Source: Larus michahellis (taxonomy: Eukaryota; Chordata; Aves; Charadriiformes; Laridae). From it: a DNA stretch of 64,000 bases. The first letter of the stretch is position 1; the number at the start of each line of letters is the position of its first letter. The DNA lies in assembly GCF_964199755.1 (NCBI RefSeq), contig NC_133911.1, positions 3,313,001 through 3,377,000 of the forward strand. Direction: 5' to 3'. The notes below the pieces were generated by a model that saw only the letters and a program-made list of their open reading frames with translations, was not told where the DNA came from and did no database searches. Below are positions 52,201-63,200 of the stretch, piece by piece. Position numbers and translations under genes: made by a program.

Positions 52201-54184
52201 CTTAGAACATGAGTTGGAAAACTTTATCCCATTTGAAACTAGCTGGAAGCCTGGACATTAAGTGGAACGGGATAGTAGTCACGGTGTCTGGGTCTCCTTA
52301 GAATTCCTTCCCCACCCCCCATAAGTGAGTAAGGAGAAAGTCTAGCTTACCAAATTTTGTCATAAGCAGTGCTCCTGTCTTTGCAGGTTGATTTATCTGA
52401 TCTGGAAAGTAAAGTGGAAAAGAAGAAATTAGCTATCGAAGAGGCAAAAGCACAAGCTAAAGGTTTAGTACCTGAGGGAGCCCCAAGTTTGGATAACACA
52501 TCGGGATTTTCCCCGGTACCGAAAAATGGTAAGTAGTGGAAAATTTGTTTTTAATCACTCATCTTAAACATGTACGTGCATCCCAAAAGGGAAAATATAG
52601 TGTGGTTTGTCTTTTCTTGGTTTTAAGCTGGCTTGAAGCAAATATTCAAATGGCGGAGTTTGAATAGCATTGTAACTTTGTAATTTCTTGAAACAGATAA
52701 AGGCTAAAATCAAATTAGCCTAAAATTAAGGTTGGTTTAAATTCATATAGTACAGGGACTTGCTTTTATGTGGTTTTGGCAATAAAGTCAAACAAATACT
52801 TGCAATTGGCATGTTATGCTAAAGAAATATTAAAGCCTAGGTAGGATTAGGAACTCTGACAGAAGTAGTATTTGTGGGTGATGGGTGGGGAGTATTTTCT
52901 TGCATCCTTGGTCTAAGGTTTCCAGTCTAGTCCATGTCTTGCCCTGAAGATAACATTTACCATCTTCTTCCTCAGTTTACCTTAATTACTCAGTATCTTT
53001 TCTGGCAATTAAAGGAAGCTGCTGTTCTTTGACACAGAAAGCAACGTGTTACTGTTGCAGTTAACTCCCTGGTGTTACTTCAGCATTTTGGCAGAAATGT
53101 TTCTGATTAATTCTGTGAACTTCTTCAGATCTATTTCTTGTGGGTGGTTATGTGCACGTGCATGTGTGCACGTCGATGCAAGCTGCATGCATACGCTACT
53201 GATTATTACAAAGATGATGAAACAGGGCAAGAGGAGGCTTCAGTCCTTCTTTCAGTCACTGCCATACTTTCAAAATAAGGTAACAAAGGCTTGTTTTTCT
53301 AGAGTCTCCAAAAGAGGTTAAAGGAAATAAACCTTCACCGCTACCTGTTCAGGCAATGAAGAACGCTAAAAGGAAAACGGAAGGAGCAAAAAGAATGAGT
53401 TCAAATAGCCCAGTAAATGGGTAAGGCTTTCATAATGAAGAAGTTTGTGGTGTTTTGGGTTTTTTTCCCATTACTACCTTAAGGAAAATAACTTACTGTT
53501 TACTGTCTCTTGCAGTGTTCAGAAAGGAAGAGAAAGCAGAAGTCGAAGTGGAAGTAGAGATCAAAGTTACTCAAGATCTCCATCTAGATCCGCATCCCCT
53601 AAGCACCGGTAAGTACTCGTGTCAGAGAAGGGTGTGCTGGGAGAAGCTCCCAGACTAAAATTTCAGAGTGAGCTTTGGTAGTTTCTCAACAAGAGCAGCT
53701 GTGAAATAACATAGCAGTATGTGCTTTAAAGTATGTATTGTGACTCCATTTAGGTGCAAATAGTAATGTAGAGTAATTCCATTTAATATTAAGAAAACAA
53801 TAAGCTTTCTCTCCTGTTCCTTTCCATAGGAAAAGTGAAAGTTACTCTACATCGAGCGGTTCCAAATCCCACAGCCGTTCTAGGAGCCGCAGTGACTCTC
53901 CTCCGAGACAGTTCAACCACAGTTCTAGCTATAAAGGTTCCAAGGTGAGAAGTTACAAGAAATCAAAAGACTACAAATACTCAACACACAAACCACGGAA
54001 GTCTCGCAGCAGGAGCTCGTCGCGTTCCAGGAGCCGATCCCGGGAGCGCTCGGACCATTCAGGGAAGTACAAGAAGAAGAGTCACTACTACAGAAATCAC
54101 AGGCACGAGCGGTCGCGCTCCTATGAGCGAGCAAGTCATCGCTATGACCGAGACCATCCTGGCCACAGCAGGCATAGGCGATGA
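45576..54184 (+). CDS. CCNL2: CCNL2, cyclin L2 (RS-domain cyclin)
   Basis: Cyclin L2 partners CDK11 and related kinases in nuclear speckles and influences pre-mRNA splicing. Coding exons: 45576-45899, 46819-46893, 47165-47274, 47557-47677, 48933-48997, 51866-51965, 52052-52156, 52387-52528, 53303-53420, 53516-53608, 53830-54184. All junctions are GT-AG and the summed length is 1608 bp (535 aa plus stop), in phase throughout. Exon 1 carries an Ala/Gly/Pro-rich leader, then [20 protein letters not shown]. The cyclin boxes follow ([55 protein letters not shown]). After residue about 380 the tail becomes Arg/Ser dipeptide-rich ([17 protein letters not shown]), ending SRHRR. It is slightly longer than human CCNL2 (about 520 aa). 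Its position directly downstream of MRPL20 matches human 1p36.33 and helps separate it from CCNL1. Confidence 0.97.
46419..46438 (+). repeat. poly-C run in CCNL2 intron 1
   Basis: Twenty consecutive C residues are followed by TCC. It lies 520 bp into intron 1, just beyond the CpG island. The C-rich strand could form an i-motif and the opposite strand G-quadruplexes. The length is prone to sequencing error and polymorphism. Confidence 0.9.
49734..49755 (+). other. CCNL2: alternative early-stop exon of CCNL2 (short isoform)
   Basis: After an acceptor ending ATCAAAG, the bases from 49734 complete the split Trp codon left by exon 5 and read W-V-A-S-E-G-K then TGA at 49753-49755. From memory, short cyclin L isoforms in mammals end in a VASEGK-like peptide after the same exon. 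The product would be about 238 aa, retaining the first cyclin box but losing the rest and the RS tail. A GTAAGTGA right after SE could also act as a donor, which would make this a microexon. Confidence 0.6.
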
Positions 54185-55240
54185 ATAAAGCAAAAAGGTC
54201 TTTCCTTTGGAATTGGAGCGGTGGAGCTCTTCCCCATTCGGTCTTTGCAGTATAGGGTTAACCTGGCTTGTAAACCACTTAGCTTGAGTAATGTCCATTC
54301 TGCTGGCGATTCTGTACCTTACTATCGTGAATCCAAAGGAAAGATCCTAATGGGACAGGATGACGTGAAAGACTCAAAATCTGGTAAATGTCTTGGTGAC
54401 TGTTCCGCTGGAGTGTCACCCAGTAAGACTGCAGAACTTGTCTCTGGATGCTCCTATGCCCGCTCTCTAATCATTTGCATACCGTAGTGCAGTGGAGTGT
54501 TATTTGTGACTTCCAGTTCTGCACGCGGGACCTCCATGGCTCAGTAGCCGGAATACTGTGCTGAGCAGTCCTTCCCTGTGGAACTAGAAGGCTCAAGGCA
54601 GATCGTGAAAACCATTGGAGTGGCTTGGTGCTAACAAAGCTGTCTTTTCATACTGATTCAATTATGTTGTACAAATGTAAGGTGACTTTTTTTTAGAACT
54701 GTTGCCTATATTAGGTTATATATGTGTATATATATTTTGCAGTGTTACAGTACAGTATGGGAGTATGGCCTTACTAGCCTTTACACTTTATCCACAATGT
54801 AAATAAGCATTTGTTTTAATACAGGTGGAAGATATATACAGAAAATTCAAAACTTGAATTCTATCAAAAGACTTGTGTAGAAAATTCTGATAAATGTGAA
54901 AGTATTTAGCTCTGTGTATTGAGAGTAGTATATTTTTATCTGTGCAATGCTGTGTGCGGGCCACCAGCTCCTAAGACATTTCCTATATATTCATTTTAAG
55001 TGGTTTGAAATTCTTTACTCAGGATCTTTGACACTCTGAAGAAGTAGTAGTTTGTCAATCTGCATGCTTGTTGAAGAACAGAGCATTGGAAAAAAAAAAA
55101 AAAGGAAAAAAAAAAATAGCAAAACCCCCACAGCCCAGTAGTATCAGTTCTAGTGGTATATCTGAGCTGTTACTCTCATGCTCCCTAATTTCATTAAAGT
55201 ATTTGATTTTCTATTAAAGTCACTTGATACTAGTTTCTTA
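54185..55240 (+). other. CCNL2: CCNL2 3' UTR
   Basis: This AT-rich sequence downstream of the CCNL2 stop contains TATATA tracts and A-runs near 55089-55117. An AATAAA overlaps the stop codon (54184-54189) and is probably too close to be the main signal. ATTAAA signals at 55193-55198 and 55213-55218 are better candidates, giving a 3' UTR of about 1.05 kb. Confidence 0.6.
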
Positions 55241-56579
55241 TGAGCTACACCACTGTGCCTACTCATAAGGAAAGAAATCTGGTGCTGAAGGAAGAGACTG
55301 TCAGATTGGAGTAGATTTAAGACCAGCCCAAGTTGTTGTGCCCTGAATATCAGTACAGCGGCCGTCCTGCTGGGCGCGTCCCGCGGAGCAGACGGGTGCT
55401 GGGCGAGACAGGGCGCCGGTGCTCCAGCCCTTCAAGCTCCACGTAGATCTTTCTAGAACCACTGGCCAAACTGCCCCTCTCCACTCCGGGGGAAACAAGC
55501 TGCCTGAGGTTTTTTTTGTGGTCGGTCTTGTAGCTGCCTCTGACAGTGACTCTTCTCACGCTTCTTTTAAATCCAAGCCAATCCCGTGGCGGTTTTCTTA
55601 TTTTATTTTTTTTTAATCTGTAGGCGAAGGGGCTGAAAGGATTTGCAGTCAGCCATCCTTTAGCCAACCTCATCTGCCAATTTCCTGACCTGGAGTTTGC
55701 CTGGGATTATTCTGTGTAATTACCAGTGGATGAGTTTGTGAACTTGACTAATCTTTGTTTCAACTAAGTGACGCTTTTGACCACTGTAGCTCCCTCTGAC
55801 GCTCTGTTCCGTAACAGTGATTTCTGCTCTACGCACCAGGGTTACCTGTTGGAAATGCACCATTGCTGGGTAGTTCCAGTGGGTGCCCCTCTTCCCAGTG
55901 CAGCAGGAAGATTATTTGTTCCCCAGTCACCTTGCAGCAGCAGTAGTTGGTTTGTAGTTCATCACCGTAGTTCTGATTACATCTCTGATTACATCTGGGC
56001 TGAGAAAAGAACTAATTGAGATAAGCAGCGGAGACAAGGAAAGCTCCTTGGAGCTTCAGCGCGGCGCTGCTGTGGAATGTGAGTTAATCTGTTCCTGAAT
56101 CGGTGAAATACCTGATTTAGCTTGACCTTTGCACACAGGTGGAAACTAATTTCATACTTGGTATGCTAAATAATGGAGTAGAAGTCTGAGTATTAAAGTA
56201 GCTCAGACATAACTTGGTACAAAAAGTAACTTTGATCTATTCAAACGTGAGCAACGCGAAGTAACAGCGTTCGAGAGAGAGTTGCCATTTTACTGCTTTC
56301 TAATTCTTACTACCTGGATATTGCTTGGAGCAGGTCAAGCTCTAATCTCTGTTTCCTAATTCCAGTTCTAAAAGGTAACCAGCGTTTCCCTGTTTAATTA
56401 CTTCACTCTGTTCCGCGTGCTTCTGGAATTGCCTCTTTGTCTGGTCCCTGAGGGGAGCAGCATATGGGGAGGCGGGTTTCACAGCTGCAGCCTGCTCCAG
56501 AGAGGCTTCGGGAGGAATTAGCGTAGTTAAGTCTCGATTCTGCTGGCTACAGACGTGACCTTCCTCCTGTGCAAGTAGC
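55241..56579. other. CCNL2 to unrecognised-gene spacer
   Basis: Unique sequence with a moderately GC-rich patch near 55350-55500. The minus-strand frames at 55350-55673 and 56342-56641 are open but have no matching splice partners that I could find. I see nothing firm here. Confidence 0.45.
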
Positions 56580-59500
56580 ATGGACAAGGATAAAGGTAAG
56601 ACCCGGGCTATGTGCACTTTTCTACACGAACATAATGTCACTTGGCATAAAAACCAGCATCTGCGTTCTACAAACTCCTGTGCTCGTGTACAGTGCTGAA
56701 TAAATACTAATCTGCTTTCCTAGCACGCTTGCTAAAATCTGGAGAGGGAAAAAACCAAGGCAGAAAGTGTGTATATTTTTACATTGGAGTGGTTTGGTTC
56801 CAAAACAAAAGGGACTGTATCACAGGATTAAAAAACGCCCTGTTCTAGAAGAGAACAAGCTGTCTTTCCCAGCGAAAAGCCCAATTCGCATCGCTGCGCG
56901 CAACGCCTTGGCAGCGAGGTGGGTTTGGGAGACGACGCTTAGAGCAGCGAGAGGGAGCAGGAGATGGAGCTGTGGAAACGTGGGGCCGATTCCTCGCCTG
57001 GCAGGGGATGTCCCCCTGTGGTTCCTCGCCTGGCAGGGGATGTCCCTCTGTCCGACAGAGGTGCCTGTTCTCGCTGCCCGGGGCTGTGGCCTGCAGCCAG
57101 ACGGCCGAGCAAACCTCGTATTGTTTTACTTTGCTCAGGAAGTCCAGGATTAAAGAGTTTAATCACATGTATTTGGTAACTCGAGGGGCGTTTACAAGCA
57201 AGTAGCTTTTCAGCATTTACTGTGCTGAGAACTATTACCATCTGTCATATTTCACTCTGGAAATAGCCGTCTCGGCATTCCGAAGCAGTCATTCCTGAGA
57301 TTCAATTTAAGCTTTTCGCAGTGGTCAACTTAGGAACACTTGAGTTAAATCCCTGTTTCCTTGAAGTTAGGAATCCTGGGCATTCTGTTAGTTGAGGCAT
57401 CTCCGGTTGGTACCATCCACCATCTCTCGGGTTACTCCTCTGTGATCTCTGTATCTGGTGTCCACCTGTAATTCCTTCTGCGCGGAGAGAGGGCACCTCC
57501 TTGACCAGAGGCTTCGAAGGGACAGCACTTACTGAAACCTCTGACTCAGGGGACACTGCAGTCTTGGCCAGGCTCTGGTTCTCTTTCCTCAGATAAAGCC
57601 TTCTCCCTGCTCCGGCAACACAGCCTCGTCCCCCTGCCTTCCGGGGAAATAGTCCCCTGGGCTCCCTGGCTGATGTTTCCTCAGCAATGGACTCCCCAGC
57701 TGGAAATCCAGGTGGGAGGACGCGCCATCGGATCTGTATTTGCTCTGTATCAGCAGAGGGTCAGCCAGCAAAGCTTTCCTTTTCCAGGTGAGAGCCTAAA
57801 GAATTATTTCCTCAAATACGGAACTACTTCTAGCCCAGTGTGTGCCGGGCGGGTGGTGACCAAGAGGGAAAGGCCCTCCAGGTGGGTGAGGCAAAGATTG
57901 GAAGCCGGTGGTTGACGCGATCAAAGAATAATTGAATGAACAACAAAGCTTGGAATGCTTGAGATCAGATTAGAAAAGCAGGTTTCAGTTCCCTGCTGGG
58001 CAATTGGAACGGAGGCTTTAATTGAGATTTACCCGAAGCTTCAGCGCAGACGTTGCCTCCATCGAGAGCTGGGTGCTGAGCCCCTGGCGCCTCTGGAAAA
58101 CCAGTGGGATGGGAAAGGGGAGAGAGGTTCAGAAACTGTCCACCTTCATTGCTAAGATCACTGCGTCGGCCACTGGAGTCTGGCCACCAGCTTTGGACTC
58201 ATTTCCACTTCGTAAGCGGCTTCAGATCTGATACGGCCAGGTCTGAAGTACCGATACAGGTCATGGCTTTGGTTTATGGCAGAGCCCTTTGTGTGTCTGT
58301 TTGTGAAGGGTGGCTGCTCTTTGTGTTTGACTTCCTAGAGTCTGCTCAAAGTGAATTTGCTGACCTAAAGGCTGTGGATTGGTGATTTAAAACCATTTAG
58401 TTAGAGGGAGTGTCTGTTTTAAACCTGATTTGGCTTGTTTTGCCCACAGACAATAATTGCCCTAATAATGATTTATAGTTCCACAAACGCTAGAAATATT
58501 CTGATGTGTTCTTGGGTGGAAAAAATGCCAGAGACCTGGAAAAAAAAAAAAAAAATAGCCTTGCGGCACGTCCTGCAAAAAGACAGACCTAAGCCGAAGA
58601 GGAGCTGAATGAATGGAGCTCGCTCAAATACAGAAACTGCAAGTAGCCATTATTTGAGAGTATTGCTTCATGCAAAAGAAAAGGAGGATTTTCTCCACTG
58701 TCCTGCCAGGTAACTCCTCTCCAAGAGTTGCCAGGCAACCCTTGTTTTTATTGCCCTTAAATGTGGGTGAAAAATTACTAAGCAAAGCAATTCTGCCTCT
58801 GGTGTATCCAGCTCAACTCCGCTTGAGGTAAACAGCAAAAAAATTTGCCTCGTTTGACTGTGGTTAAGAGTGAGCTGAAATCTGGGCTTTGCTGCAGGAG
58901 TCAGACAAAAGCGGGCTGGAGGAACCAGCTGCGAGGATGCAGAACGTGGTTAAAAGCTGTGGGGAGCAGGGCAGTAAGAGCTGGAAAGATCACAGAATGG
59001 GTTGGGTTGGAAGGGACCTTAAAGCCCACCCAGTTCCAACCCCCCTGCCCGGGGCAGGGACACCTCCCACCAGCCCAGGTTGCTCCAAGCCCCGTCCAAC
59101 CTGGCCTTGAACCCCTCCAGGGATGGGGCAGCCACAGCTTCTCTGGGCAACCTGGGCCAGGGGCTCACCACCCTCACAGCAGAGAATTTCTTCCTCAGAT
59201 CTCATCTCAATCTCCCCTCTTCCAGTTTTAAACCCTTCCCCCTCATCCCGTGGCTCCCCTCCCTGCTCCAGAGTCCCTCCCCAGCTTTCCTGGAGCCCCT
59301 TTAGGGACTGGAAGGGGCTGGAAGGTCTCCCCCGAGCCTTCTCTTCTCCAGGCTGAGCCCCCCCAGCTCTCTCAGCCTGTCCTCACAGCAGAGGGGCTCC
59401 AGCCCTTTGATCATCTCCGTGGCCCCCTCTGGCCCCGCTCCAACAGCTCCGTGTCCTTCTGCTGTTGGGGGCCCCAGAGCCCTCAATTGTCAATCCGTCC

Positions 59501-62500
59501 AACAATCATGTTTGATTTCTAGCACAGTGTAAAGTCCCTCGTGGGTGTCTCCAATATCTCAGGTCAGCAAAGTTGTGCCGTGATCAGGTCCATCTTGATG
59601 ACGTCCATCCTGATGCCATCCCTCCAGTGCTCCTGTGCCACCTGCGGTGTCCCCACCACCGCCGCTCCCAGCACGGCTGCTGCGGCTTCACTCACGTGCC
59701 CAAAATTCCAGCTCTGCCCGGCAGCGGCAGCGCTCGTGTGTGCCGACAGCAAGGGCTGAATCAAACACCAGCAGGAAGAGGTGGCCTGAGCCGTCTTATG
59801 CCTGACAGGGATTTTTTGAAAATCCTCCAAAACCAACAAAATGCCGTTGGTAAGGCACAAAGGGAATTGCTCTGAAATTAACAGAGGGGAAGGAAGGTAA
59901 CTGCTTACAGCACCTGGAGAAGAAGAGAGTGTTAGTGTTAGTGAGAAGGAGAGAGATTTCTAGAACGCAGCTTTATTTGGAAGAAAGGAGAAAAACACAG
60001 GTATCGGGATACAGGGCACCCTTGCCGCTGGCTCGGTGCCACATCTGATCTTTGCGCAAAGATGAGCTTTTCCCGCTGGCTTTAGAGAGCCGTGGAACCT
60101 AATTCTGTGGGTCCACTTTAAATGCAGGGTGATGAATCCACGCGTTCGTTTTTACACGCGGCAGAGCAATAATCTGACATTTATTTGATTGGTTTGATGC
60201 CCTGGAACCCCGTGATTGATTTCCGTGGACGTGTGTGAGCACTAGCGGCTTCTGCGTGGCTGAATATCTGTTTGTTCCAGACCTCCATGCATGAAACCGG
60301 CCTCCTACCTGCAAGGCAGAGCTAAGCTCCAGTGAGCACCCACCACCCATCGCTGTCAGGGCAATCACCCCCCCCGGGCAATGCTCCTTCCAAAACCACT
60401 GAAGCTGGAGAGGCTGGAGGGGTTGGAGGCCCTTCCCGAGGGTGCTGTTGTGGAGTAGCACTCATGGCCGATCCCTTCCTGAGATCCTTTTGGTCTTTAG
60501 AGCACTTTTCCTTAGGAAAACAACGCCATGGAGCCGTAGAGGACGCGATGTGGAAATGCTGAGAAGGATATTCACACTACCTGAGAACTTAGACACCAAA
60601 GCTGGGAAGTTCCCTCTCTCTCCTGCGCAGCAGCCGGGCAAAGGCAGGTATTCAAATTTCAATTAGACTTCTCCAAAGCCTGCGGTGGACAAGTCTGTCT
60701 CGCTCAGAACTGCAGAGGAATCGGCAGCGTGGACATGCTCCTGCTCCCTCGGCCGAGCTGAAGCCAACGTGACTTCAAAATGAATGTAGCTAACCCAGCC
60801 CCAAAGGACAGAGAACGATATTTACGTGGGGATAAGGCCGGGAGAGCCTAGTGAAAGGCAACGGCATTTTCAACGTCTCCTTAGCAATCCTCCGAGACCG
60901 GATACAAAGCATATTCAAAGCAGGAGAAATCTCTCCATGGTTTGCCTTACCTGTCGCTGCAGTGCGCTCTTTGGCATTACGAGACCGGCGATCGACCGCT
61001 GGCTTCCCTTGGTGAGCATGAAGTGTGGCATCCCTGTGTCCACGCTCTCCCCTTCAACGTCCTTTTCTTTCAGGTGGCCTGAGGAAGGTGTTGCACAACG
61101 CAGCTTCTCCTGTTCACAGCAGGGAAAGGGACAACATCAACCCAGTGTGAGTCCTTCCCCGGGGAATACGTGAAACCAGCCGTTCGTTGGTTGAGCGGTG
61201 GGTTTGGGCCACGTGATGGGAAAAGCGGCAGCTTAAACAAGAGCCGTCCATACCGACCCGCTCCGTCTCCTCTTCGTCACAAGGAAAGAAGATATTTATG
61301 GGCGCTCACCACAGCCCCGGTGTCCTGGTCTGAACGACACGGGATTCATTTCTCTTTTGGTGATTTTGCTTCACAGTAAGGTCTCATCTAACTCTAGGGA
61401 AAATTGCACTTTTAGAAGACTCCAGTGTCTGAACTGGGGAAAATATTTACTTTATAGCCACCTCTGGTGTGTGGATTTCAAGGTCTCGGTGTTTTCGAGC
61501 TCACCAGGTGCGGGGACGAGGAGGGACGAGACCCGGGCACTGGACCCAAGCTGCCAACAGGGTTATTTCAGACCATGAACGTCACATTCAATAGAAATGA
61601 GAAAGTTTGCTGAGGAGTTCTCTCTCTTTATATGATGGCTGTGACCCTGAGAACTCCTTGCCCTGGTGCCGGAGCCCTGAGCCCTTCCCTTCCTCCCGCA
61701 GTGTCCCACATGGGCTGTCCCTGCGGGGAGTGCACGGCTTCTGCTGGGGGAATGGGCTGGGTGTGATCCCCGTGTATTTTATACTGGTATCGGGATCAAT
61801 ACTGGTTCTTTAGTGTTACTAATGTTAATTATTTAGTATTGCTGTGGCTTCTTCAAGCCATAACACCCACTAATACACAGCAACCCTGAGAAGCCGCAGC
61901 AAATTGGTTTGAGCCCAGTATGGAGACAACGGTCCTGGTCCCCAGCTGCTGTATAGGGGTCCCCCTGTCCCGGAGTGAATGGGGCTGGGATGATCTTCAC
62001 AGGAAGGCCTGGCTGCTTGTCTGTAACTGCAGATGGGCAAGAAACTCTATCTGAAAAGCAAGGTGGCCGATTCCCTTTCCGTGTGCGTCATCCGCCAGGT
62101 GGGGTGCCAGAACTGGTTGTTGTCCCCTGCCCTATGGCTCGGTGGCCTCAAGGCAAATCCTTTCACCTCTGCTCCCCAGCCAGGAAGCGGAGCCGGCTCC
62201 GCTTGTCACTTACAGATTTTCAGACCTATCAGGGAAAGAGGCAATTTACAATGGATGTTGCCCTTCTGGTTTGTTTGCCAAGTGCTGTGTGTGTTTACGA
62301 TGCCATAAAAAGGCAATGGAACACACAATTAAACGCAACATGCTTTCTATTTAAAACTCCTGCAACAGGCAAACACTTTGTACCTGCTAAACCTTGGACT
62401 CAGTTTCCTGCTTCATATTAAAAATCTGCTGAAGTATTTGGCTCAGCGAGAGCCCGGGACTTGGTACCTGCTGGAGGACGAGAGCAAGTTCTGCGTGTAC

Positions 62501-62551
62501 AGACGGGGTACGCCAGAGATAACCATCAGAGTCATGACTTTCTACACGAAG
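56580..62551 (+). CDS. unrecognised multi-exon gene (possibly incomplete at 3' end)
   Basis: I do not recognise this protein. Exon A, 56580-56595, is ATG plus MDKDK and ends in phase 1 at G/GTAAGA. Exon B, 57593-57787, follows a CTTTCCTCAG acceptor, fits phase 1 and encodes KAFSLLRQHSLVPLPSGEIV to QQSFPFP (64 codons), ending at G/GTGAGA. A possible exon C, about 59712-59851, fits B's phase (SRLMPDRDFLKILQNQQ) and ends at GTAAGG. Exon C2, 60281-60331, is phase 2 to 2 (MKPASYLQGRAKLQ). Exon D, 60516-60647, encodes DVEMLRRIFTLPENLD. Exon E, 61074-61146, follows TTTCTTTCAG and encodes WPEEGVAQRSFSCSQQGKG. Exon F, 62033-62098, encodes MGKKLYLKSKVADSLSVCVI. Exon G, 62447-62551, encodes TWYLLEDESKFCVYRRG to TFYTK and ends at GTAACA. 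C2-D-E-F-G and A-B-C each join in phase, but C to C2 does not, so an exon is missing or C is wrong. No signal peptide or membrane span is visible. The CR1 at 58989 and the LTR at 61321 fall in its introns. Confidence 0.55.
56992..57055. repeat. two-copy tandem duplication (about 32 bp unit)
   Basis: The words TTCCTCGCCTGGCAGGGGAT and GTCCC(C/T)CTGT occur twice head to tail. This lies in intron 1 of the unrecognised plus-strand gene and is probably a young slippage duplication. Confidence 0.85.
58989..59484 (-). mobile_element. CR1 LINE 3' fragment (minus-sense)
   Basis: This is the reverse complement of a CR1 tail, starting with ATCACAGAATGGGTTGGGTT on the plus strand and extending into the RT-proximal region (CTCCAGCCCTTTGATCATCT, CAACAGCTCCGTGTCCTTCT). 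It lies in an intron of the unrecognised gene, antisense to it. Confidence 0.92.
61321..61865 (+). mobile_element. ERVL-like solo LTR fossil (plus)
   Basis: It begins TGTCCTGGTCTGAACGAC and ends AGCCATAACA, with TG...CA termini. About 545 bp. It shares a long, nearly identical central block (about 61557-61830) with the LTR at 41372-41986, in opposite orientation. No internal viral region is attached, so it looks like a solo LTR. It lies in an intron of the unrecognised gene. No clear target-site duplication is visible. The age is old but the element is still easily aligned. Confidence 0.75.
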
Positions 62552-62656
62552 GTAACAACAAAAGCACTGGCCAAGAAGCCACGTCACTGGTCAGCTTTGC
62601 TCGCAATCGATTCTTTTTGTGGCCTGAGGTATGAGAAATGACTTCAAGTATCTTGT

Positions 62657-63200
62657 CATCACAGACTCATAGAATGTGTTGGGTTGGAAGGGACCTCCTC
62701 TAAAGGCCATCTTGTCCCACCCCCCTGCAGTGAGCAGGGACATCTGTAACTAGATCGGGTTGCTCAGAGCCTCATCCAGCCTGGCCTTGAATGTCTCCAG
62801 GGATGGGGCCTCCCCCACCTCTCTGGGCAACCTGGGCCAGTGTCTCACCACCCTCAGTGTGAAGAACTTCTTCCTGATGTCTCATCTAAACCTGCCCTGC
62901 TCTAGTTTAAACCATTGCCCCTCGTCCTGTCGCTCCACGCCCTTGCAAACAGCCCCTCCCCAGCTTTCTTGTAGGCCCCCTTCAGGGACTGGAAGAGGCT
63001 CTAAGGTCTCCCCGGAGCCTTCTCTTCTCCAGGCTGAACCCCCCCAGCTCTCTCAGCCTGTCCCCACAGCAGAGGGGCTCCAGCCCTTGGATCATCTCCG
63101 TGGCCTCCTCTGGCCCCGCTCCAACAGGTCCATGCCCTTCTTGTGCTGAGGGCTCCAGAGCTGGACACAGTACTCCAATCTTCATCGCATCCTGGAATTG
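62657..63200 (-). mobile_element. CR1 LINE 3' fragment (minus-sense)
   Basis: It starts CATCACAGACTCATAGAATG on the plus strand and continues through TTGGGTTGGAAGGGACCTCC, CTCTGGGCAACCTGGGCCAG and CCAGAGCTGGACACAGTACT. It is of a subfamily different from the 59.0 kb copy. Confidence 0.92.

Noticed and set aside
56342-56641. Minus-strand open frame that could be a terminal exon
   Set aside because: There is an acceptor-like CAG upstream, but no further minus exons join it in phase, and the plus-strand ATG exon at 56580 overlaps its start.
57302-57771. Minus-strand open frames with protein-like composition
   Set aside because: They are antisense to exon B and intron sequence of the plus-strand exon chain, which has better splice and phase support.
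61357-61813. Two open frames (also seen inverted at 41.5-42.0 kb) with identical peptides
   Set aside because: They lie inside the LTR fossils and appear twice because the repeat does; they are not a duplicated gene.
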